This document shows, in pieces, positions 37,466 through 47,704 of a stretch of DNA of 64,000 nt. The DNA is from Streptococcus oralis (GTDB lineage: Bacteria; Bacillota; Bacilli; Lactobacillales; Streptococcaceae), in the NCBI RefSeq assembly GCF_002386345.1, contig NZ_CP023507.1, positions 1,302,001 to 1,366,000 of the forward strand, written 5' to 3'. Under the pieces are notes generated by a model. The model searched no databases, had not been told where the DNA came from, and saw only the letters and a program-made list of their open reading frames with translations. Positions within the stretch are counted from its first letter, which is position 1, and each line of letters starts with the position of its first letter. The position numbers and the translations under genes are program-made.

Positions 37466-37646
37466 GCTTATTTAATTGCAATTTTGAACAGCAAAAATAT
37501 TTTAGAAAAAAAAGCGATTTTTTTATTGACATCCTATTTTATTTTTGATATTATAACATCATAAGAAGATGACATGATAAATCCCTTTCCGTTTCACCTA
37601 TCATTTACTATCACCATCTTCTTTTACTATCGGTCTCCTTATATAT

Positions 37647-37677
37647 AAAAGCGATTCACAGTGTGAATCGCTTTTTT
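37647..37677 (-). terminator. cshA terminator
   Basis: AAAAGCGATTCACAG/GTGAATCGCTTTTTT hairpin just after the cshA stop, with T and A runs on both sides. Confidence 0.9.
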
Positions 37678-39252
37678 CTATTTGTCTCCTTTGTTACGAA
37701 TAACAAAGCCGGTCTTCTTTTCGCTTGAAGTGTTGCGAGGTTTTTTATTGTCTTTATTACGGTAACGTCTGTCTTTATCAAAACGATCATTTCCACGACT
37801 GCCTTTTTTGAAATCATCACGGCGACCACCACGGCGATCACGGTCTCGACGGTCGTCTCCATGACGGCCTCCACGACTTCCCTTACCTTTGCCACCGAAT
37901 CCATTACCTGATGGTTTAAATGGCAGTGGTTTTTCACGCGCAATCTCCACTTCAGGAAGGCTGTCTGGATCTTGGACAGTCAGACTCAAGATATACATAG
38001 CCAATTCTTCTGGACTAAATTCAGCAGCTAACTTACGAGCATCTTTAGCAAATTTCTCAAAGTTCCCACGAATGGCTTCGTCTGCAAAATCACGTTCGAT
38101 TTTCTTGAGCGCTACTTGTTTCTTAGCTTGGAAGGCTTCTTCTGCTGTCGCTGGTTTCAAGCCTTTCATGCGTTTCTTAGTCAAGTTTTCGATGATTTGA
38201 AGGTAGCCCATTTCATTTGGTGCTACGAAAGTAATAGATTGACCTGACTTACCAGCACGACCTGTACGGCCGATACGGTGAACATAACTTTCAGGATCTT
38301 GTGGAATATCGTAGTTGTAGACATGGGTCACACCTGAGATATCCAAACCACGTGCTGCCACGTCTGTCGCAACCAAAACATCAAGATTCCCATTTTTAAA
38401 ATCACGAAGGACACGAAGACGTTTGTTTTGGTCTAGGTCTCCATGAATTCCTTCTGCACGGAAGCCACGGATTTTAAGACCACGAGTCAATTCATCTACA
38501 CGACGTTTGGTACGACCAAATACGATAGCAAGCTCAGGCTGTTCCACATCCATAAGACGAGTCATGGTATCAAATTTTTCTTGTTCTTTAACACGAATAT
38601 AGTATTGGTCAACCAATTCTGTTGTCAATTCCTTAGCCGCAATCTTCACATGCTCAGGTTCTTTCATAAACTGAACACCAATACGTTTGATAGCATCTGG
38701 CATGGTTGCTGAAAAGAGCAAGGTTTGACGATTTTCAGGGACACGGGAAATGATGGCTTCAATGTCTTCAAGGAAGCCCATATTGAGCATTTCATCCGCT
38801 TCATCAAGGATGAGGGTTTCAATGTCTTGTAATTTCAAGGCCTTGCGTTTAATCAAGTCCAAGAGACGGCCTGGTGTTCCTACCACGATGTGAGCACCAG
38901 ATTTAAGAGCTTTGATTTGTTTTTCAATGCTGGAACCACCATAAACTGAGCGAACTTTCACTCCTTTGCTACGGCCAAAGCGGAAGAGTTCTTCTTGGCT
39001 TTGGACAGCGAGTTCACGAGTTGGAGCAATAACCAAGGCTTGGATGGTCGCTTCTTCTGTACGGATTTTTTCAAGGGTTGGCAAGCCAAAGGCTGCAGTT
39101 TTTCCTGTACCTGTCTGAGCTTGACCGATAACGTCTTTTCCTTCGAGGGCCAAGGGAATGGTCTGTTCTTGGATAGGACTGGCTTCTACAAATCCAGCTT
39201 TTTCAATCTCTGCTAGCAATTCAGCAGACAAGTTAAATTCATTAAATTTCAC
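37678..39252 (-). CDS. cshA: DEAD-box RNA helicase CshA
   Basis: 524 aa. Q motif near residue 25, Walker A AQTGTGKTAAF, DEAD box LILDEADEML, SAT motif LLFSATMP and the final HRIGRTGRAGKSG. The C-terminal 80 residues are Arg/Gly/Asp-rich (RGGRHGDDRRDRDRRGG), a tail that binds RNA in this family. CshA takes part in mRNA turnover and cold adaptation. A long leader (about 150 nt) with hairpins lies upstream. Confidence 0.94.
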   Translation of the reverse strand: MKFNEFNLSAELLAEIEKAGFVEASPIQEQTIPLALEGKDVIGQAQTGTGKTAAFGLPTLEKIRTEEATIQALVIAPTRELAVQSQEELFRFGRSKGVKVRSVYGGSSIEKQIKALKSGAHIVVGTPGRLLDLIKRKALKLQDIETLILDEADEMLNMGFLEDIEAIISRVPENRQTLLFSATMPDAIKRIGVQFMKEPEHVKIAAKELTTELVDQYYIRVKEQEKFDTMTRLMDVEQPELAIVFGRTKRRVDELTRGLKIRGFRAEGIHGDLDQNKRLRVLRDFKNGNLDVLVATDVAARGLDISGVTHVYNYDIPQDPESYVHRIGRTGRAGKSGQSITFVAPNEMGYLQIIENLTKKRMKGLKPATAEEAFQAKKQVALKKIERDFADEAIRGNFEKFAKDARKLAAEFSPEELAMYILSLTVQDPDSLPEVEIAREKPLPFKPSGNGFGGKGKGSRGGRHGDDRRDRDRRGGRRDDFKKGSRGNDRFDKDRRYRNKDNKKPRNTSSEKKTGFVIRNKGDK

Positions 39253-39412
39253 GTTATTCTTCTTTCTAAAGGTGGTGCGAAGCCACCCTATAGGGCTTTA
39301 GTTTATACTTTTCTTTTCATGACGTATCTTCTACAAAAAAGAGATACCGTGTTGCTTCTTTTCCACGAAAGAAAAGTACGAGTTTCTTTGCAACCTATCT
39401 AGTATAACACAA
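39253..39412 (-). promoter_or_regulatory. cshA promoter and long structured leader
   Basis: Extended -10 TGTTATACT at about 39402-39410 on the minus strand, then about 150 nt of leader. It contains a GGTGG-CTTCGCA-CCACC hairpin (39273-39290) close to the start codon. Cold-shock helicase genes often have such leaders. Confidence 0.55.
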
Positions 39413-39571
39413 GAGAGAGGCAAAAGATAGTAGAATCCTTAAGGAAAATCATGTAAACGATTTTCTAGCAGTAAAGTAGCCCGAAACTGGTTTTTCAAAG
39501 GATTTGAAGGGAGCATTTCAAACTCACTCCATTTCCCGTAGCAGAATTGTGCAAAAGTTTTTTTCTTGTGC
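39413..39571. other. Divergent intergenic region cshA-har
   Basis: No gene seen. It contains the upstream parts of the divergent cshA and har promoters only. Confidence 0.5.
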
Positions 39572-39597
39572 TAGAATTAAATCAAATAGGAGGATTT
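39569..39597 (+). promoter_or_regulatory. har -10 and ribosome binding site
   Basis: Extended -10 TGCTAGAAT (hexamer 39572-39577) and a perfect AGGAGG (39588-39594 region) before the ATG at 39602. Confidence 0.7.
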
Positions 39598-39601
39598 AAA
39601 A

Positions 39602-40918
39602 ATGTTAACATACGATTTAATTGTCATTGGATTTGGTAAAGCCGGTAAGACTTTGGCTGCTAAGATGAATGCGGCTGGAAAAAAAGTTGCTGTCATCGAG
39701 CGCAGTAAAGCGATGTATGGTGGTACTTGCATTAATATTGCTTGTATCCCAACCAAGACTATGATTGTAGCGGCTGAAAAGGGCTGGTCATTTGACGATA
39801 CCATGAAAGAGCGTGGTGCAGTGACTGGTCGTCTTAACGCTAAAAATTATAAAATGTTGGCCGATAATGGCGTTGATGTCATTGATGCAGAGGCACATTT
39901 CGTGTCAAATAAGGTGATCGAGATCCAGGCTGGTGACGAAAAACAAGAAATGACTGCTGAAACAATCGTCATCAACACTGGCGCTGTTTCAAACGTCTTG
40001 CCAATTCCTGGACTTGCTACAAGTAAAAATGTCTTTGACTCAACAGGTATCCAAAACTTGGACAAATTGCCTGAAAAACTTGGAGTCCTTGGTGGTGGAA
40101 ACATCGGTCTTGAATTTGCTGGACTCTACAACAAACTTGGTAGCAAAGTCACAGTCCTAGATGCCTTGGATACATTCCTTCCTCGTGCAGAACCTTCCAT
40201 CGCAGCTCTTGCTAAACAATACATGGAAGAAGACGGTATTGAATTGCTTCAAAATATCCGTACTACTGAAATTAAAAATGACGGTGACCAAGTCCTTGTC
40301 GTAACTGAAAACGAAACATACCGTTTCGATGCCCTTCTCTATGCAACCGGACGTAAACCAAATGTAGAACCACTTCAACTTAAAAATACAGACATTGAAC
40401 TAACTGAACGTGGCGCTATTAAAGTAGACAAACACTGCCAAACAAACGTTCCTGGCGTCTTTGCAGTTGGGGATGTCAACGGTGGACTTCAATTTACTTA
40501 CATTTCACTTGATGACTTCCGTGTTGTCTACAGCTACCTTGCTGGAGATGGCAGCTACACACTTGAAGACCGTCTCAATGTACCAAACACCATGTTCATC
40601 ACACCTGCACTTTCACAAGTTGGTTTGACTGAAAGCCAAGCAGCTGATTTGAAACTTCCATACGCTGTGAAAGAAATTCCAGTTGCAGCAATGCCTCGTG
40701 GTCACGTAAATGGAGACCTTCGCGGTGCCTTCAAAGCTGTTGTTAATACTGAAACAAAAGAAATTCTTGGAGCAAGTATCTTCTCAGAAGGTTCTCAAGA
40801 AATCATCAACATCATCACTGTTGCCATGGACAACAAGATTCCTTACACTTACTTCACAAAACAAATCTTCACTCACCCAACCTTGGCTGAGAACTTGAAT
40901 GACTTATTTGCGATTTAA
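39602..40918 (+). CDS. har: Flavin disulfide reductase, probable hypothiocyanous acid reductase Har (RclA-like)
   Basis: 438 aa. FAD Rossmann motif VIGFGKAGKTLA, redox pair Cys43/Cys48 in GGTCINIACIP, NAD(P) motif LGGGNIGLEFAG near 160, FAD site GVFAVGDVNGG, and a C-terminal dimer domain ending FTHPTLAENL. This fits RclA/MerA-like reductases. In pneumococcus the enzyme next to cshA and murT was described as Har, which detoxifies HOSCN made by lactoperoxidase; the name is assigned by sequence type and context. It has its own terminator at 40942-40965. Confidence 0.85.
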   Translation: MLTYDLIVIGFGKAGKTLAAKMNAAGKKVAVIERSKAMYGGTCINIACIPTKTMIVAAEKGWSFDDTMKERGAVTGRLNAKNYKMLADNGVDVIDAEAHFVSNKVIEIQAGDEKQEMTAETIVINTGAVSNVLPIPGLATSKNVFDSTGIQNLDKLPEKLGVLGGGNIGLEFAGLYNKLGSKVTVLDALDTFLPRAEPSIAALAKQYMEEDGIELLQNIRTTEIKNDGDQVLVVTENETYRFDALLYATGRKPNVEPLQLKNTDIELTERGAIKVDKHCQTNVPGVFAVGDVNGGLQFTYISLDDFRVVYSYLAGDGSYTLEDRLNVPNTMFITPALSQVGLTESQAADLKLPYAVKEIPVAAMPRGHVNGDLRGAFKAVVNTETKEILGASIFSEGSQEIINIITVAMDNKIPYTYFTKQIFTHPTLAENLNDLFAI

Positions 40919-40941
40919 GTTGAGACTGATTTGTTAGCTAA

Positions 40942-40965
40942 CAGCCCGACGAGGGCTGTTTTTGT
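40942..40965 (+). terminator. har terminator
   Basis: ACAGCCC/GGGCTGT hairpin followed by TTTTTG. Confidence 0.85.
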
Positions 40966-40980
40966 TTCTGCGAAATCTCA

Positions 40981-41085
40981 TACTCTTCGAAAGTCAAATT
41001 CAAACTACGTCAGCTTCACCTTGCCGTACTCAAGTACAGCCTGCGGCTAGCTTCCTAGTTTGCTCTTTGATTTTCATTGAGTATC
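40981..41085 (+). repeat. BOX element (boxA-boxC form)
   Basis: 105 bp beginning ATACTCTTCGAAAGTCAAAT and ending GATTTTCATTGAGTAT, the same family as 33430-33534 but in opposite orientation. No boxB. It lies about 25 bp upstream of the murT -10, running A to C toward murT. Confidence 0.9.
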
Positions 41086-41108
41086 AAATCTGTCTTTTCC
41101 CTCTTTTA

Positions 41109-41123
41109 TGATATAATAGAAAC
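41109..41123 (+). promoter_or_regulatory. murT extended -10 promoter, leaderless layout
   Basis: TGATATAAT with hexamer 41112-41117. The ATG begins 7 bp after it, and no Shine-Dalgarno is present, so translation probably starts at the mRNA 5' end. Confidence 0.7.
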
Positions 41124-42467
41124 ATGAAATTAAAAACTACTTTGGGCCTCCTAGCTGGGCGTTCTTCTCACTTCGTTTTAAGCCGTCTTGGCCGCGGAAG
41201 TACGCTCCCAGGAAAACTCGCCCTTCAATTTGATAAAGATATTTTACAAAATCTAGCTAAGAACTACGAGATTGTCGTGGTCACTGGAACCAACGGGAAA
41301 ACCCTGACAACTGCTCTCACTGTCGGCATTTTAAAAGAAGTTTATGGTCAGGTTCTGACCAATCCTAGTGGCGCCAATATGATCACAGGGATAACGACAA
41401 CCTTCTTGACGGCCAAATCCTCTAAAACTGGGAAAAACATTGCCGTCCTCGAAATCGACGAAGCCAGTCTTTCTCGTATCTGTGACTATATCCAGCCTAG
41501 CCTTTTTGTCATCACTAACATTTTCCGTGACCAGATGGACCGCTACGGTGAGATTTACACAACTTATAACATGATTTTGGATGCCATCCGTAAGGTGCCT
41601 ACGGCTACTGTTCTCCTCAATGGTGACAGTCCGCTTTTCTACAAGCCAGCTATTCCAAATCCTGTAGAGTATTTTGGTTTTGACTTGGAAAAAGGGCCAG
41701 CCCAACTGGCTCACTACAATACCGAAGGAATCCTCTGCCCTGACTGTCAAGGCATCCTCAAATATGAGCACAATACCTATGCCAACTTGGGTGCCTATAT
41801 CTGTGAAAATTGTGGTTGCAAACGACCTGACTTGGACTACCGTCTGACAGACTTGGTTGAGTTGACCAACAATCGCTCTCGTTTTGTCATTGACGGACAA
41901 GAATACGGAATCCAAATCGGTGGACTTTACAACATCTACAATGCCCTTGCTGCGGTCGCTATTGCCCGTTTCCTCGGGGCTGATTCACAACTCATCAAGC
42001 AAGGATTTGATAAGAGCCGTGCTGTCTTTGGACGCCAGGAAACCTTCCATATCGGCGACAAGGAATGTACTCTCGTCTTGATTAAGAATCCAGTCGGTGC
42101 AACTCAGGCTATCGAGATGATCAAACTAGCTCCTTATCCATTTAGCCTATCTGTCCTTCTCAACGCCAACTATGCTGATGGGATTGATACTAGCTGGATT
42201 TGGGATGCTGACTTTGAACAAATCACTGACATGGACATTCCAGAAATAAACGCTGGCGGTGTTCGTCATTCTGAAATCGCACGTCGTCTACGAGTGACAG
42301 GCTATCCAGCTGAGAAAATCACTGAAACAAGCAATCTAGAGCAAGTTCTCAAGACCATTGAGAACCAAGACTGCAAGCATGCCTATATCCTGGCTACCTA
42401 TACTGCTATGCTGGAATTCCGTGAACTGCTGGCTAGTCGTCAGATTATTAGAAAGGAGATGAACTGA
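41124..42467 (+). CDS. murT: Lipid II isoglutaminyl synthase subunit MurT
   Basis: 447 aa Mur-ligase-type ATPase that activates the alpha-carboxyl of D-Glu in lipid II for amidation by GatD. ATP loop [12 protein letters not shown], a Cys4 zinc ribbon (CPDCQG and CENCGC, near residues 205-235) typical of MurT, and a C-terminal domain. The stop overlaps the gatD start by one base. Amidation is needed for efficient cross-linking in pneumococcus. Confidence 0.96.
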   Translation: MKLKTTLGLLAGRSSHFVLSRLGRGSTLPGKLALQFDKDILQNLAKNYEIVVVTGTNGKTLTTALTVGILKEVYGQVLTNPSGANMITGITTTFLTAKSSKTGKNIAVLEIDEASLSRICDYIQPSLFVITNIFRDQMDRYGEIYTTYNMILDAIRKVPTATVLLNGDSPLFYKPAIPNPVEYFGFDLEKGPAQLAHYNTEGILCPDCQGILKYEHNTYANLGAYICENCGCKRPDLDYRLTDLVELTNNRSRFVIDGQEYGIQIGGLYNIYNALAAVAIARFLGADSQLIKQGFDKSRAVFGRQETFHIGDKECTLVLIKNPVGATQAIEMIKLAPYPFSLSVLLNANYADGIDTSWIWDADFEQITDMDIPEINAGGVRHSEIARRLRVTGYPAEKITETSNLEQVLKTIENQDCKHAYILATYTAMLEFRELLASRQIIRKEMN

Positions 42468-43249
42468 TGGTTTATACTTCACTTTCCTCAAAAGCTGGCA
42501 ACTACCCTTATCAGCTCAACATCGCCCACCTCTATGGAAACCTCATGAATACCTACGGGGACAATGGAAACATCCTCATGCTCAAGTATGTGGCTGAAAA
42601 ACTGGGGGCACATGTGACGGTTGACATCGTTTCTCTCCATGATGACTTTGACGAAAATCACTACGATATCGCCTTTTTCGGTGGCGGCCAAGACTTTGAA
42701 CAAAGCATCATCGCAGGCGATCTTCCTGCTAAAAAAGAAAGCATTGACAACTACATCCAAAACGACGGAGTGGTTCTAGCCATCTGTGGTGGTTTCCAAC
42801 TATTGGGGCAATATTATGTTGAGGCTTCAGGGAAACGCATCGAAGGTCTAGGGGTCATGGGCCACTATACCCTCAACCAGACCAATAATCGCTTTATCGG
42901 TGACATCAAAATTCACAATGAAGATTTCAATGAAACCTACTATGGATTTGAAAATCACCAGGGCCGTACCTTCCTCTCGGATGACCAAAAACCACTGGGA
43001 CAGGTGGTCTATGGAAATGGAAACAACGAAGAAAAGGTCGGCGAAGGGGTTCATTATAAGAATGTCTTTGGTTCCTACTTCCACGGACCTATCCTCTCTC
43101 GTAATGCCAATCTAGCTTATCGCCTGGTCACTACTGCCCTTAAGAAGAAATACGGTCAGGATATCCAACTCCCTGCCTATGAAGACATTCTCAGTCAAGA
43201 AATCGCTGAAGAATACAGCGACGTCAAAAGCAAGGCTGACTTTTCTTAA
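42467..43249 (+). CDS. gatD: Lipid II isoglutaminyl synthase glutaminase subunit GatD
   Basis: 260 aa class I-like glutamine amidotransferase. The nucleophile is Cys107 in [10 protein letters not shown], with the oxyanion region [10 protein letters not shown] near 70 and a catalytic His in the [11 protein letters not shown] stretch. It releases ammonia that MurT uses to make D-isoglutamine in the stem peptide. One-base overlap with murT shows tight coupling. Confidence 0.96.
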   Translation: MVYTSLSSKAGNYPYQLNIAHLYGNLMNTYGDNGNILMLKYVAEKLGAHVTVDIVSLHDDFDENHYDIAFFGGGQDFEQSIIAGDLPAKKESIDNYIQNDGVVLAICGGFQLLGQYYVEASGKRIEGLGVMGHYTLNQTNNRFIGDIKIHNEDFNETYYGFENHQGRTFLSDDQKPLGQVVYGNGNNEEKVGEGVHYKNVFGSYFHGPILSRNANLAYRLVTTALKKKYGQDIQLPAYEDILSQEIAEEYSDVKSKADFS

Positions 43250-43266
43250 AGAAATGAAAGCTATAT

Positions 43267-43301
43267 CAAAGAACTCCCCTATCTTGTCGGAGTTCTTTTT
43301 G
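43267..43301 (+). terminator. murT-gatD terminator
   Basis: AAAGAACTCC/GGAGTTCTTT hairpin with T-run, about 18 bp after the gatD stop. Confidence 0.8.
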
Positions 43302-43376
43302 CCTGCTATTTTACCCTTCTCCCTTGCATTTTCTCTCTTTTTTTGCCAAAATAGAGGGGTAGAAAGAAGGTAGCAT

Positions 43377-44459
43377 ATGTCTAAATTACAACAAATCGTA
43401 ACATATCTTGAATCAGAAAAACTAGACGTCGCTGTCGTATCTGACCCCGTCACTATTAATTACCTCACTGGCTTTTACAGTGATCCCCATGAACGCCAAA
43501 TGTTCCTCTTTGTCCTAGCGGATCAGGAACCTCTCCTCTTTGTCCCAGCTCTCGAAGTGGAACGTGCAAGTAGCACCGTTTCCTTCCCGGTTGCGGGCTA
43601 TGTAGATTCTGAAAATCCATGGCAAAAAATCAAAAATGCTTTGCCGCAGCACGACTTCAAACGTGTCGCTGTTGAGTTTGACAATCTCATCTTGACCAAA
43701 TACCATGGTTTGAAAACAGTTTTTGAAACTGCTGAGTTTGAAAACCTCACTCCTCGCATTCAACGCATGCGCCTCATCAAATCAGCTGATGAAGTGCAAA
43801 AAATGATGGTTGCAGGGCTCTATGCTGATAAGGCTGTTAAGGTTGGTTTTGACAATATTTCTCTTGATAAGACGGAAACAGACATCATTGCCCAAATCGA
43901 TTTTGCCATGAAAGGTGAAGGCTATGAAATGAGCTTTGATACTATGGTCTTGACTGGCGATAACGCTGCAAATCCGCACGGAATTCCTGGTGCAAACAAA
44001 GTTGAAAAGGACGCCCTTCTCCTCTTTGACCTCGGTGTCATGGTTAATGGCTATGCCTCAGATATGACTCGTACGGTCGCTGTCGGTAAACCAGACCAGT
44101 TCAAAAAAGATATTTACAACTTGACGCTTGAAGCCCAACAAGCTGCCCTTGACTTCATCAAGCCAGGTGTGACTGCCCATGAAGTGGACCGCGCCGCCCG
44201 TGAGGTCATCGAAAAAGCTGGTTACGGTGAGTACTTCAACCACCGTCTCGGTCACGGTATCGGTATGGATGTCCACGAATTCCCATCTATCATGGAAGGT
44301 AACGACATGGTCATCGAAGAAGGCATGTGCTTCTCTGTTGAACCTGGTATCTATATCCCGGGCAAAGTCGGTGTTCGTATCGAAGACTGCGGTGTTGTCA
44401 CTAAGGATGGATTTGACCTCTTTACCAGCACCAGCAAAGATTTGCTTTATTTTGATTAA
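43377..44459 (+). CDS. pepQ: Xaa-Pro dipeptidase (M24 family)
   Basis: 360 aa, creatinase-type N-domain followed by a pita-bread M24 metallopeptidase. Metal ligands are visible in LLFDLGVMVNGYASDMTRT, the GHGIGMDVHEFP stretch and EEGMCFSVEPG, plus a final RIEDCGVV. It removes an N-terminal residue before proline, or splits Xaa-Pro dipeptides, in the cytoplasm. GAAGG precedes the ATG. Confidence 0.93.
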   Translation: MSKLQQIVTYLESEKLDVAVVSDPVTINYLTGFYSDPHERQMFLFVLADQEPLLFVPALEVERASSTVSFPVAGYVDSENPWQKIKNALPQHDFKRVAVEFDNLILTKYHGLKTVFETAEFENLTPRIQRMRLIKSADEVQKMMVAGLYADKAVKVGFDNISLDKTETDIIAQIDFAMKGEGYEMSFDTMVLTGDNAANPHGIPGANKVEKDALLLFDLGVMVNGYASDMTRTVAVGKPDQFKKDIYNLTLEAQQAALDFIKPGVTAHEVDRAAREVIEKAGYGEYFNHRLGHGIGMDVHEFPSIMEGNDMVIEEGMCFSVEPGIYIPGKVGVRIEDCGVVTKDGFDLFTSTSKDLLYFD

Positions 44460-44471
44460 ACATAGAGACAA

Positions 44472-44503
44472 GCAAAAAGTCAGCTATTGAAGCTGACTTT
44501 TTT
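44472..44503. terminator. Bidirectional terminator
   Basis: AAAAGTCAGCT/AGCTGACTTTT between pepQ and the converging ECF gene. Confidence 0.9.
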
Positions 44504-44963
44504 ATTTTATCTTCTTGACACTCTGAAAGACTACAAATCCCACAACCATTCCCAAGGTATTTTGTAGGAAGTTTGGAAGGATTTCTGGCAAGGCTGCTGA
44601 CCAGCCATTCATTAGAGTTGAGCCCAGAGCGTAGCCACTTACCATGACGATAGTAGCCAAGACAAGGCCTAGCCATTGCCATTTCCCTTTAAAACCTGCA
44701 AAAAATCCTTGCAAGCCATGGTTTACCAAGCTAAAGAACATCCACTGTGGAAAGCCTGATAAAAGGTCAAGCAGAAAAGCTGCTAGTCCTCCAACGACGG
44801 CCCCTTCTTTACTGCCAAAGTAAAAGGCAGTAAAGAAAATACCTGCATCCAAGAGAGTCAATATTCCTGTTGGCGTTCCAATTTTCAAGTAATAACCTAG
44901 AACCACAGAAAGGGCGGTTAAGAGGGATACAAGGGCGATTTTAGTTGTTTTGGTTTGCTTCAT
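44502..44963 (-). CDS. ECF transporter S component, probably for a pyridoxine-type vitamin
   Basis: 153 aa, five or six membrane helices with the short loops of S components (GYYLKIGTPTGILTLLDAG near the N-terminus). It overlaps the kinase gene upstream by 23 bp, and GGAG inside that gene serves as its ribosome site. Pairing with a pyridoxine/HMP-type kinase suggests uptake of vitamin B6 or thiamine precursor. It needs the shared EcfA-EcfT module encoded elsewhere. No thiamine riboswitch is seen, which favours B6. Confidence 0.82.
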   Translation of the reverse strand: MKQTKTTKIALVSLLTALSVVLGYYLKIGTPTGILTLLDAGIFFTAFYFGSKEGAVVGGLAAFLLDLLSGFPQWMFFSLVNHGLQGFFAGFKGKWQWLGLVLATIVMVSGYALGSTLMNGWSAALPEILPNFLQNTLGMVVGFVVFQSVKKIK

Positions 44964-45714
44964 ATTGTCTTACTCCATATTGATCTGCTTGTGCAATAGC
45001 ACGGTAAACGAAAGCTTTCGAGCTCTCTACTGCTGGTAAAAGTTCATCCCCTTTAACCAAGTGACTGGCGATGCTTGAGGCAAAGGTACATCCTGCACCC
45101 GCATTTTGGCCTTGAATGACTGGGTTTTCTAGAACAGTGAAAGTTTGTCCATCATAAAAGACATCCACTGCCTTGTCCTGACTGAGGCGATTGCCTCCCT
45201 TGATAATAACTGCTGGCGCTCCTAAATCATGCAATTTCTGCGCTGCAGTTTTCATATCTTCCAATGTTTTGATCTCTTGACCCGCTAACAATTCTGCTTC
45301 AGGAAGATTTGGCGTAATCACACTGACATGAGGGAAAAAACGAATCAACTCTTGGCAGAGCTCACTAACAGCCACGTCGTGCGTTTCCTTGCAGACCAAA
45401 ACGGGGTCCAATACCACAGGCACTCCTGGACGTTGCTTGATAAAGTCCAAGGCCTTCTCAGCCACACTGACAGTAGGAAGAAGGCCAATCTTAATCCCTG
45501 CAAACTCGACATCACGTAAGCTATTCAACTCATGTTGGAAAATAGTATCATCTGTAGGGAAGACTTCAAACCCCTTCTCTGTCAAGGCTGTCAAACAAGT
45601 CACTGCTACAAAGCCATGCAAGCCGTTTAAGGTATAGGTGGCAAGATCAGCTGATAAACCACCACCACTAAAAATATCATTCCCAGAAAGGGCTAAAATA
45701 CGATTATTCTTCAT
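44941..45714 (-). CDS. pdxK: Pyridoxine / hydroxymethylpyrimidine kinase family
   Basis: 257 aa ribokinase-like enzyme. Substrate motif [16 protein letters not shown] at the N-terminus and ATP/anion-hole motif [15 protein letters not shown] near 215 with the Cys-containing GAGC of the PdxK/ThiD group. ThiD-type annotation is common, but a Cys-containing lid and a partner S component without a THI-box favour pyridoxal phosphorylation (inference). It overlaps truA by 11 bp. Confidence 0.8.
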   Translation of the reverse strand: MKNNRILALSGNDIFSGGGLSADLATYTLNGLHGFVAVTCLTALTEKGFEVFPTDDTIFQHELNSLRDVEFAGIKIGLLPTVSVAEKALDFIKQRPGVPVVLDPVLVCKETHDVAVSELCQELIRFFPHVSVITPNLPEAELLAGQEIKTLEDMKTAAQKLHDLGAPAVIIKGGNRLSQDKAVDVFYDGQTFTVLENPVIQGQNAGAGCTFASSIASHLVKGDELLPAVESSKAFVYRAIAQADQYGVRQYEANQNN

Positions 45715-46453
45715 AACGAATCTCCTTTAAATACAAGCCATTCGGTGCAGCCGTTGGACCTGCTAGCTGCCTGTCCTTCTTCTCCAAAATCAAGTCAATC
45801 TGCTCAACTGGCATTCGATTATTTCCGATTTTGAGCAGTGTCCCCACCATATTACGAATCTGTTTATATAAGAATCCATTTCCTGAAAAGGTAAAAGTCA
45901 AAAACTGCCCTGTCTCATCAACACTAAGACTGGCTTCTGTAATGGTCCGAACCTTGTCCTCTACACTGGTTCCAGATGCTGTAAAACCGGTAAAATCGTG
46001 GGTTCCTTCTAATTTCTTGACAGCCTCCTGCATCCGCTCCACATCGAGGGGATAGGGAAAGTGAGTAGCATAGTGACGGCGCATGGGATTTTTAGGACGC
46101 CCCCTATCTACTATAAACTCATAGGTCTTGCTATGTTTTGCATAACGGCAATGAAAATCATCCGCCACAATCTCAATCGAAATCACATCGATATCTTCTG
46201 GTGACTGAGTATCCAGAGCAAAACGGAGTTTTTCCTCATCCATCTGATAGGGCAGATCAAAATGAATGACCTGTTCCAGAGCATGGACCCCACTATCCGT
46301 CCTACCAGCACCATGAACAGCGATGGCTTGCCCCTTATTGAGTCTCGTTAAGGTTTTTTCGATTTCCTCTTGAACGCTCCGCGCATGAGGCTGGCGCTGA
46401 AAACCGGCAAAAGCAAAACCATCATAAGAAATAGTTGCTTTATATCTTGTCAT
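45704..46453 (-). CDS. truA: tRNA pseudouridine(38-40) synthase TruA
   Basis: 249 aa from ATG 46453 ([20 protein letters not shown]). The longer frame to 46519 is rejected because its extra residues overlap the promoter. The catalytic Asp is in GRTDSGVHA. It modifies the anticodon arm of several tRNAs. An extended -10 (TGATAAAAT, hexamer 46461-46466) lies 7 bp before the ATG, so the transcript may be leaderless. First gene of truA-pdxK-ECF. Confidence 0.95.
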   Translation of the reverse strand: MTRYKATISYDGFAFAGFQRQPHARSVQEEIEKTLTRLNKGQAIAVHGAGRTDSGVHALEQVIHFDLPYQMDEEKLRFALDTQSPEDIDVISIEIVADDFHCRYAKHSKTYEFIVDRGRPKNPMRRHYATHFPYPLDVERMQEAVKKLEGTHDFTGFTASGTSVEDKVRTITEASLSVDETGQFLTFTFSGNGFLYKQIRNMVGTLLKIGNNRMPVEQIDLILEKKDRQLAGPTAAPNGLYLKEIRYEE

Positions 46454-46552
46454 AACTTCTATTTTATCAGGAAATAAAAGTGTAAACAAGTTTAAAAACC
46501 AATAATTGTCTGGGTACAAAATTCCCAGAAAGAAAAACTTAGGAAATTAATC

Positions 46553-47704
46553 CTAAGCTCTCTTTTGAAGTGCGTACATAACAAAGATAGAAGTGACAAT
46601 CAACCAACATCCTAAAATGGTGAAGACCAACATACCATTTTGAGTCACCAAGCCAATCGCCCCAAGAATGAAAGGTGTCGTAAAGGCTCCAAAGCTGCAT
46701 CCTAGCACTGCAAAAGATGTTGCCTGATTAAGGAGCTTGGCTGGGATTCTTTCAGAAAGAAGCTGAAAGACAGTGGTCAAGGCCACACTGTAGGAAAAAC
46801 CTGCCACAACACTTCCAACTACCATCACACCCAATGACGGAGACAAGGCAATCACAATCTGCCCCAATCCAAAGGTGATACCTGACCAAAGGAGCAATCT
46901 TTCTTTAAATAGAGAGATAAAGAAAGAAAAACTCACACCTGCCAAGATACCAATCAACTGCATAATACTTAAGACCAAGCTCGATAACTGGGCATCCCCT
47001 AGACCTCTTTCCACCATCAGACTAGGAATACGAATGGTGATAGCTGTGTTGGTGCAGACAACAACTGCTGCTTCGACAGCCAATAGAAAAATTAATCCTT
47101 TCATCTTTCCTGTCAAACGAGTCGTTTCGGTCTCTTTTTTCTTTGTTTCTTTCTTTTCTTTCCCATAAGGGACAAAGAGCAGATAAAGGATCAATACTAA
47201 AAATCCCGCACTGTAGGCCAAGAAGGTCACAGTCCACCCCAAGGATAAGAGTTGACCGACCACTAGAGTCAAAATCGATGCCCCGACAACTTCTGCTGAC
47301 CCGCGAAGACCCAACATCTGAATCCGTGTCTTTCCATGATAGCGTTCGCTGATGATAGAAATAGCCTTGGCATTGATCATCCCAACACCCAAGCCAAATA
47401 AAATCCGCATCGCAAAGACAAAGTTGTACTCCTGATACCAGAAAGGGGCAGTTCCACCGATAGAAAGGATGAGAAGTCCTAGACTAATCTGAAGTCGCTC
47501 AGGAAATAACCGCTCCAAAAACCCATTTAAAACCAGCATAATCATAATTCCAAAAGAAGGAAGACTGACCAGGAGCTCGATTTGTTCTTTGGGATAGCCT
47601 TGATAGTAGTCAAACATGGCTGGCAGAGCACTTGAGATGGAGAAGGAGGTAATCAAAACGAGGGAGAGGGCCAAAATACTAGCCCGTTCTAAATATTGTT
47701 TCAT
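46553..47704 (-). CDS. MFS transporter
   Basis: 383 aa with about 12 hydrophobic segments. The loop after helix 2 (ERLFPERLQISLG) and the central Lys/Glu/Thr-rich loop (GKEKKETKKKETETTR) mark the two halves. No substrate motif is recognised; it resembles drug or cyanate-type efflux carriers. It stands alone, with no linked operon gene. Confidence 0.85.
   Translation of the reverse strand: MKQYLERASILALSLVLITSFSISSALPAMFDYYQGYPKEQIELLVSLPSFGIMIMLVLNGFLERLFPERLQISLGLLILSIGGTAPFWYQEYNFVFAMRILFGLGVGMINAKAISIISERYHGKTRIQMLGLRGSAEVVGASILTLVVGQLLSLGWTVTFLAYSAGFLVLILYLLFVPYGKEKKETKKKETETTRLTGKMKGLIFLLAVEAAVVVCTNTAITIRIPSLMVERGLGDAQLSSLVLSIMQLIGILAGVSFSFFISLFKERLLLWSGITFGLGQIVIALSPSLGVMVVGSVVAGFSYSVALTTVFQLLSERIPAKLLNQATSFAVLGCSFGAFTTPFILGAIGLVTQNGMLVFTILGCWLIVTSIFVMYALQKRA

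Noticed and set aside
41331..41915. 194-codon minus-strand frame opposite murT
   Set aside because: Shadow of murT; the translation is low in recognisable structure.
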